Below are positions 35,372 through 42,186 of a stretch of DNA of 42,186 nt, piece by piece; within the stretch, counting starts at the first letter, position 1; each line of letters starts with the position of its first letter. Source of the DNA: Betaproteobacteria bacterium RIFCSPLOWO2_12_FULL_64_23 (lineage in GTDB: Bacteria > Pseudomonadota > Gammaproteobacteria > Burkholderiales > SG8-39); assembly GCA_001770575.1 (NCBI GenBank), contig MERK01000219.1, forward strand, positions 1-42,186, given 5' to 3'. The notes beneath the pieces were generated by a model that saw only the letters and a program-made list of their open reading frames with translations, was not told the origin of the DNA and made no database searches. A program made the position numbers and the translations under genes.

Positions 35372-35751
35372 TTGGCCACCTTCCCGGTAAACACGTTCGC
35401 CACGCTCTGCACGAACTCCTTCACGTTGATCGGCTTGGTCTGAAAGCCGTCGAAGCCGGCTTCTTTCATTTTCTTCGCTTCCTCCGGCATGGCCGAGGCG
35501 GTGACCGCCACGATGGGAATATGCGCCGTCGCGGAATCGGCGCGGATGCGCCGAAATGCCTCGATGCCGTCGATGCCGGGCAAGTGGTAATCCATCAGGA
35601 TCAGATCGGGCTTGTGCTCCATTGCTAGCGCCACCCCGACTTCGCCGGTTTCGGCATCGATGGTGCGATAGCCTTTGAACTGCAGCACGTCGCGTACCAG
35701 TTTGCGGTTCTTCTCGTTGTCCTCGACGATCAGGATGAGTTCGTTTGCCAT
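35368..35751 (-). CDS. Single-domain response regulator
   Basis: A 127-residue stand-alone receiver. The acidic pocket is Glu10/Asp11, the phosphoacceptor Asp54 (LILMDYHLPGID), then Thr84-Ala-Ser (AVTASAM) and Lys106 (QTKPIN). There is no output domain, so it acts as a phosphate shuttle or binds a partner protein, as DivK or CheY do. It is 29 bases from the kinase and overlaps the cyclase regulator by ATGA, so it may relay or balance phosphate between them. Confidence 0.93.
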   Translation of the reverse strand: MANELILIVEDNEKNRKLVRDVLQFKGYRTIDAETGEVGVALAMEHKPDLILMDYHLPGIDGIEAFRRIRADSATAHIPIVAVTASAMPEEAKKMKEAGFDGFQTKPINVKEFVQSVANVFTGKVAK

Positions 35752-35780
35752 GATGTGCAGGCCCTTGATTGGGTTTGTAC

Positions 35781-38150
<2,370 letters not shown>

Positions 38151-38584
38151 CGGCCGCTCCGGGCGCGCGCCCTGGTCGAGATCCCGGAGAGCGCGCGCAG
38201 CCCCCTTGCCAGAGTACGCGTATCCTCGATCCCCAGAGCGGCGACGCAGCGCTTCATGTAATCAGTGCCAAGGGCGTCTTATTTCAGACATTGAGAACGC
38301 CATTGCCGAATATTTCGGCCAGGCGCGGGACAGCGCGCCGGTCCTGGGGCGTCCGCGTGGTGGCTTGGCGGGATTGGTCTTGGCTGCGACCTTCATCTGG
38401 AAATAGTCAGTTTAATATGTCGTTGTGTCAACATAAATAACCGGCGCCACCGGCTGGTCCTGGCCGTCAAGGAAGCGCCGATTCCCGCCAATTCGGGGCG
38501 AATTGGCCAAGGACCAAGAGAGCGGCAAACCATACAGGCAGCGCAGGAAAAGGATAAAATAGCGGGATATGAGAATGTCGGTCA
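38151..38584. other. 434-base divergent intergenic stretch
   Basis: No gene is supported. The frame ending at 38406 has a C-terminus that looks protein-like (DIENAIAEYFGQARDSAPVL from about 38285) but the part before it does not, so it may be a decayed gene end. The AT-rich part around 38405-38445 includes TTGACA on the minus strand (RC of 38429-38434) that could belong to a promoter of the kinase operon. The palindrome at 38487-38507 is listed separately. Confidence 0.4.
38487..38507. repeat. 9-bp perfect palindrome with 3-base centre
   Basis: GCCAATTCG (38487-38495), GGG, CGAATTGGC (38499-38507). It lies about 78 bases ahead of the zinc-ribbon gene at 38585 and could be an operator for a dimeric regulator. 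No T-run follows. Confidence 0.6.
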
Positions 38585-38782
38585 ATGCATCGGGGCACGG
38601 CGTTGGGTAAAGACCCTTCAAAAATCAAAGTGTGCCCGGAGTGCCGGCGCCTGGTTGAATCGGCGACCATGCGGCCGCTGTCGCGCAACCAGCTCGGCAG
38701 CGGCATCCGCTATGTCTGTCCGGACTGTTTCAAGCGCGTCCTCGCCTTGAGAAAAGTCGTGCGCGACGCGCGCGGCAAATAG
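38585..38782 (+). CDS. Small zinc-ribbon protein of unknown function
   Basis: A 65-residue basic protein with two CxxC pairs, Cys17/Cys20 (VCPECRR) and Cys45/Cys48 (YVCPDCFKR), spaced to bind one zinc. The rest has no recognised domain. The first ATG lacks a good Shine-Dalgarno; an in-frame TTG at 38603 (giving GKDPSKIKVCPEC) is an alternative start with a G-rich stretch in front. It precedes the FmdB-type zinc-ribbon gene by 110 bases, so both could be in one transcript with the hydrolase. Confidence 0.65.
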   Translation: MHRGTALGKDPSKIKVCPECRRLVESATMRPLSRNQLGSGIRYVCPDCFKRVLALRKVVRDARGK

Positions 38783-38892
38783 TTTGCATCACCGTCCGGC
38801 GCGGACCCCCGACTTAGGGGGAGCATGAGGGGAGATATCCCCTCGTCTTGTAATCAGCTCCAAGCATCGGCTCATTTCACCGGAGAAAATTC

Positions 38893-39132
38893 ATGCCCAT
38901 ATTCGAGTATCAGTGCGCCTCCTGCGGCAAGGAATTCGAAATCCTGGTGCGCAATTCATCGCCTGCACCCGGGTGTCCGGGCTGCAATGGCACCGAATTG
39001 CGCAAGAAGCTGTCGACTTTCGCCGCGATCACCGGCGCCGCCTCGGCCCAGGCGCAGCTGCCTGCATCCTGCCAAAGCTGCGGCAACCCGGGCGGTCCCG
39101 GCGCTTGCGGATTCAGTGCAGACCCGCAATGA
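38893..39132 (+). CDS. FmdB-family zinc-ribbon protein
   Basis: A 79-residue protein with the FmdB signature MPIFEYQCASCGKEFEILVR. Zinc ligands are Cys8/Cys11 and Cys28/Cys31 (APGCPGCNG); a third pair, Cys60/Cys63 (SCQSCG), and a Cys near 72 occur in the flexible tail. FmdB-like proteins are named from a regulator beside formamidase or formylmethanofuran genes, but their function is largely unproven. The stop overlaps the start of the hydrolase (ATGA), so they are co-translated. Confidence 0.85.
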   Translation: MPIFEYQCASCGKEFEILVRNSSPAPGCPGCNGTELRKKLSTFAAITGAASAQAQLPASCQSCGNPGGPGACGFSADPQ

Positions 39133-40079
39133 GCGCAGGGGCAAGACTTGCGGGGACCCCCGATCCGATGCACTTCTGGACGGGTGTGGGTGGAATCAGG
39201 ATAGCCGGGGATGCATGGGGCGACCCGAGCGGGCCGCTGGTATTGCTGCAGCACGGTGGCGGGCAGACCCGCCATGCATGGAAGGGGGCCGGTGAATTAC
39301 TGGGGGCTGCGGGTTACTACGCCATCGCTTTCGACGCGCGCGGCCATGGGGATTCGGACTGGGCGCCGGACGGGCTCTACGGTCAGGATGTGATGGTCGA
39401 GGATCTCAGATGTGTGGTCTCCGCGCTAGGCGGCCGGCGCCCGGTTCTGGTTGGCGCGTCCATGGGCGGCGGGACCAGCCTGGTCGCCGTCGGCGAGGAT
39501 CGCGTGGATGCGACCGCCCTGGTCATGGTCGATATCGCCCCGCGCATCGAGATGGAAGGCATCAACAAGATTCAGGCGTTCATGAGCCAGAAACCCGAGG
39601 GTTTCAGTTCCCTCGAAGAAGTGGCCGAGGCCATCGGCAACTACCAGCCCCATCGAAAGCGTCCGAGAAATCTGGATGGCCTGGCGAAGAACGTGCGCCT
39701 CGGCGCGGACGGCAAATATTGCTGGCACTGGGACCCCCGGTTTCGCCCCGCGAAACGGGATCTCGAAAAACGCCGTGAACGCCTCGAAGCCTGTTCGCGA
39801 CGGCTGGCGCTGCCGACGCTGCTGGTGCGGGGCGGTCTCTCTGACGTGCTCAGCGAAGAGGGGGCGCAGGAGTTCCTGCGCTTGTGTCCTCATGCAGAAT
39901 ACGTCAATGTCACCGGCGCAGCGCACATGGTGGCCGGAGACCGCAACGACAGCTTCGGCAATGCCGTGATCGAGTTCCTCGCCCGGGCGGTCCCGGTAGG
40001 CGGCGAACCGGTGCAGCCGGCGCATGAGCCCCACCCGCATCATGAGGGTCCCGAAGGGGATATCGTCGACGTGCCCTGA
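39129..40079 (+). CDS. Alpha/beta hydrolase
   Basis: A 316-residue alpha/beta-hydrolase. The nucleophile elbow is Ser111 in VGASMGGGTS, the acid is probably Asp239 in GGLSDV, and the base His266 in TGAAHMVAGD. The oxyanion segment is LLQHGGGQTRHAWK. This pattern fits esterases, C-C hydrolases or epoxide-hydrolase-like enzymes; no halide or epoxide signature decides. The start was set at 39129 because it overlaps the upstream TGA (ATGA) and no start codon in the longer frame gives a better N-terminus. The C-terminal 20 residues are His/Pro-rich and probably disordered. Confidence 0.87.
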   Translation: MSAGARLAGTPDPMHFWTGVGGIRIAGDAWGDPSGPLVLLQHGGGQTRHAWKGAGELLGAAGYYAIAFDARGHGDSDWAPDGLYGQDVMVEDLRCVVSALGGRRPVLVGASMGGGTSLVAVGEDRVDATALVMVDIAPRIEMEGINKIQAFMSQKPEGFSSLEEVAEAIGNYQPHRKRPRNLDGLAKNVRLGADGKYCWHWDPRFRPAKRDLEKRRERLEACSRRLALPTLLVRGGLSDVLSEEGAQEFLRLCPHAEYVNVTGAAHMVAGDRNDSFGNAVIEFLARAVPVGGEPVQPAHEPHPHHEGPEGDIVDVP

Positions 40080-40125
40080 GCCTGTTTGCAGAAAGGCTGG
40101 AGTAACTTCCCCGCTATTTTGGAAT

Positions 40126-41010
40126 TCAGGCAGGCGGCTGGGCGATCACATCGTCGTATTTATGGCGCTTGGTAATCAGCCCCGAATATTCAAACACGTC
40201 CAGGGTCACCTCGAAGGCCGGGCGCGTGATTTCCACCTGCGGTGTCCAGTTGCCCAGCTTCTGATAGGTCGCAATGGTCTGAGTCAGCACCGCGCGATCA
40301 ATATCGGGGAAGAAAGCGGCCTCGGCCTCGGCGACTTGTGCCGCCGGCGTGGCGATCAGCCAGGCGCGCGCCTTGCGATAGGCACGCGTGAAGCGCTTCG
40401 CTGCATCCGTGGCGAGCCACTCGCGCGTTGCCGCCAGGCTGGAGAACGCAAGCGGGCCGATCGCGTCTCCAAGGGAAGCGACCACGTGGCCGACACCGTC
40501 GTGTTCGAGTTGCTGCGGCGCCGGCCCCTGCTGGTGGATGTAGTCCCCGCTGCCGTTGCGGAATGCCTGGTCCATGGTGGCGATGCCGGCGTCCACGATG
40601 GACAGCGACTTCCAGTCCAGCCCCTTCCTGAAGCACGCGTACTTGAACATCGCGAGCGGCTGCACGCCGTGATCGACCAGTATCCTGCCGGAGTTGAGTT
40701 TGTCCCAGGTGAATCCCGGGTCGGGCTTTCGCGCGGTGATGAAAAAGCCGTCCTTTTCGTTGACCTGGGCGAAATGCAGCGCCGGCGGCCGCTCGCCTTT
40801 CTCCAGCGGCGTGAATCCCTGCGAGGGCGCCGACTGCGCCACCTGTACGCTGCCGTCGAGCAAGCCGGCGATCGCGGACTTGCCCACCGGCGCAATCGAG
40901 TGCCTCGGCTCCAAGCCTTCCTCCTTGAGGAAGCCGCCGGCAATGGTGGCGATGAGCGGCGAGTAAAAAGCAGAGAAGCGGGTGAATTGAATACTGATCG
41001 GCTGAGCCAT
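40126..41010 (-). CDS. SsuA/THI5-like binding protein without signal peptide
   Basis: A 294-residue type II periplasmic-binding-protein fold of the NMT1/THI5/SsuA group. It starts MAQPISIQFTRFSAFYSPLI, then the ATIAGGFLKEEGLEPRHSIA strand-helix that opens this fold, and VAQSAPSQGFTPLEKGE at the ligand-site loop. GGGAG lies before the ATG at 41010. No hydrophobic leader is present, so it should stay in the cytoplasm or be exported in another way. The same frame continues open upstream to 41439, without a signal peptide either. It is divergent from the HpsN-like gene. It could be a ligand-binding or pyrimidine-synthesis-type (THI5) protein. Confidence 0.7.
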   Translation of the reverse strand: MAQPISIQFTRFSAFYSPLIATIAGGFLKEEGLEPRHSIAPVGKSAIAGLLDGSVQVAQSAPSQGFTPLEKGERPPALHFAQVNEKDGFFITARKPDPGFTWDKLNSGRILVDHGVQPLAMFKYACFRKGLDWKSLSIVDAGIATMDQAFRNGSGDYIHQQGPAPQQLEHDGVGHVVASLGDAIGPLAFSSLAATREWLATDAAKRFTRAYRKARAWLIATPAAQVAEAEAAFFPDIDRAVLTQTIATYQKLGNWTPQVEITRPAFEVTLDVFEYSGLITKRHKYDDVIAQPPA

Positions 41011-41567
41011 GACTTGCTCCCTCAAAATAGGACGGCAATGCTTTTTGCGCCCCGTAGTGGAAAAGATTCCATGCCCAAGCGCGCTGTTGCGGGCAGGCGA
41101 TGGAGCTGGCGGCGATTGGATCCGATCCGAAACCGCGCAAACGATTGATTGCGCAAATCGGATGGCGCAGCCCAATGCCAGTGCAGAGGATAACTGAATA
41201 TTTCTGGTTGCACCGGGGATCGGATCAGCCTGTTCGAATCGCCTGGAATCACCACCGGTATCGATCTCGATGGGTTGATCGACAGCACCCGCTCTTACGG
41301 CAAGGTTCGGCCCAGGCATGAGGCCGATATGACCGCCCTGTGCATTGAACTGCGGCTGGTCGAACAGATGTACCATCGCATAGTTGCTGCCGGCGTGAGG
41401 GAGCATGAAGCTCGGTTTGGTGGGCTTGAAATGGCGCACCTGGTAGGACTGGTGGCAGTGGATAGCCAGCCGGTCGCGCTCGGGTTAGCGCACCTGGTGG
41501 ATGTCGCGTCCCCGGCACAGGACGCGGCCAGCAGCGCCCGATTTATCCTTAACTGCAGGAGTAAGCC
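41011..41567. other. 557-base divergent stretch with two opposed open frames
   Basis: I could not assign a gene. On the minus strand the frame of the THI5-like gene stays open to 41439 and its first 70 codons (MRHFKPTKPSFMLPHAGSNY and on) look protein-like. On the plus strand 41275-41571 encodes 98 residues (after MTALCIELRLVEQMYHRIVA) that also look protein-like and end over the next start. One of the two may be a real or decayed gene; I cannot say which. A 6-bp inverted repeat, GCGCAA (41135-41140) and TTGCGC (41149-41154), lies near the THI5-like start. Confidence 0.4.
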
Positions 41568-42186
41568 ATGATCCGACACCTGAAAAACTCGAAGACGGCC
41601 GAAGGCAAGCTGGAAATCCAGGCCCAGGTACGCACGACAGTGGAAGCCATCCTGGCGGACATTCTGGCCCGCGGCGATGCCGCGGTGTTCGAATATTCAA
41701 AGAAATTCGATCACTGGTCGCCCGCCAGCTTCCGTCTGGGCGCCGCGGAGATCGAGGCATGCGTGCGCGCGTTGCCGTCGCGTGCAATCGAGGATATTCG
41801 TTTTGCGCAGGCGCAGATACGCAACTTCGCGCAGATCCAGAAGGACGCGCTGCGCGAGGTCGAAGTCGAGACGCTGCCGGGCGTAGTGCTCGGCCACAAG
41901 AACATTCCGGTCAACAGCGTAGGCTGCTACGTGCCCGGCGGGAAATATCCGATGGTCGCCTCGGCCCACATGAGCGTGGTGACGGCCAAGGTGGCCGGGG
42001 TCAAGCGGGTAATCGCGGCCGCACCGCCGTTCGAAGGACGTCCCTCGCCGGCCATCGTGGCGGCCATGCACCTGGGAGGCGCCGATGAAATCTATTGCCT
42101 CGGAGGCGTGCAGGCCGTGATGGCGATGGCCCTGGGCACCAAGCAGATCGCCCCGGTGGACATGATCGTCGGGCCGGGCAATGCCT
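41568..42186 (+). CDS. Histidinol dehydrogenase family protein, HpsN-like (5' part)
   Basis: The first 206 codons of a histidinol dehydrogenase family enzyme, cut off by the window end. Visible landmarks are [59 protein letters not shown] and [38 protein letters not shown] resembles sulfopropanediol dehydrogenase HpsN and similar secondary-alcohol dehydrogenases more than biosynthetic HisD (VGLYVPGGTA). No other his gene is near, which supports a catabolic role. AGGAG precedes the ATG. The zinc ligands lie mostly beyond the window. Confidence 0.82.
   Translation, partial: MIRHLKNSKTAEGKLEIQAQVRTTVEAILADILARGDAAVFEYSKKFDHWSPASFRLGAAEIEACVRALPSRAIEDIRFAQAQIRNFAQIQKDALREVEVETLPGVVLGHKNIPVNSVGCYVPGGKYPMVASAHMSVVTAKVAGVKRVIAAAPPFEGRPSPAIVAAMHLGGADEIYCLGGVQAVMAMALGTKQIAPVDMIVGPGNA

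Noticed and set aside
41568..42186. Biosynthetic histidinol dehydrogenase (hisD)
   Set aside because: The segment around [15 protein letters not shown] is HpsN-like and no histidine genes are near.

Overview
The window reads as chromosomal DNA of a GC-rich betaproteobacterium. The best markers are an earP-efp pair (EF-P with an arginine at position 32, modified by rhamnosylation in this group), a solo single-chain gcvP in a gcvTHP operon, DUF349 and DUF971 proteins of betaproteobacterial type, and several lone ABC substrate-binding proteins of the kind common in Burkholderiales-like genomes. No tRNA, rRNA, insertion sequence, integrase, phage gene or CRISPR array was seen.

Layout. 1-1486: end of earP, efp, and a small cold-shock gene with a clear promoter and terminator. 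1584-10333: a catabolic stretch with a BadI/MenB-type hydrolase, an acyl-CoA dehydrogenase, a ThDP-dependent decarboxylase of the benzoylformate decarboxylase type, an orphan molybdenum hydroxylase large subunit (CoxL form II), and an acyl-CoA dehydrogenase/aldo-keto reductase pair. 10474-14648: a MOT1-type molybdate transporter, an RquA-like methyltransferase whose upstream region carries a perfect FNR-type site, a DUF971 protein, a 53-codon remnant resembling the start of a B12-binding radical SAM protein, and an ATP-grasp enzyme. 14695-19363: the glycine cleavage operon gcvT-gcvH-gcvP, led by a strong promoter, a tandem glycine riboswitch and a terminator. 19459-24990: a glutathione-transferase-like gene, an ankyrin-repeat protein, a large DUF349 protein, a DUF1330 protein and an AmiD-like amidase lipoprotein. 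25073-29066: a two-gene acyl-CoA dehydrogenase operon flanked on both sides by crotonases on the other strand. 29189-34040: glgC, two tandem ABC substrate-binding proteins, a GT1 glycosyltransferase. 34253-38150: a sensor kinase, a single-domain response regulator and a response regulator-cyclase in one operon. 38585-42186: two small zinc-ribbon proteins, an alpha/beta hydrolase, a THI5-like binding protein, and the first part of a histidinol dehydrogenase family (HpsN-like) gene cut by the window end.

Functional themes. At least nine genes handle acyl-CoA or 2-oxo-acid substrates, pointing to breakdown of aromatic, alicyclic or branched acids. Glycine turnover is under direct metabolite control. 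Molybdenum use shows up as a transporter close to an orphan molybdoenzyme. Possible oxygen control is suggested by the FNR-type site beside a rhodoquinone-type methyltransferase. The most unusual items are the ATP-grasp/radical-SAM remnant, the FNR site next to the RquA-like gene, the orphan CoxL-like gene with a long palindrome in front of it, and the cyclase with altered base-recognition residues.
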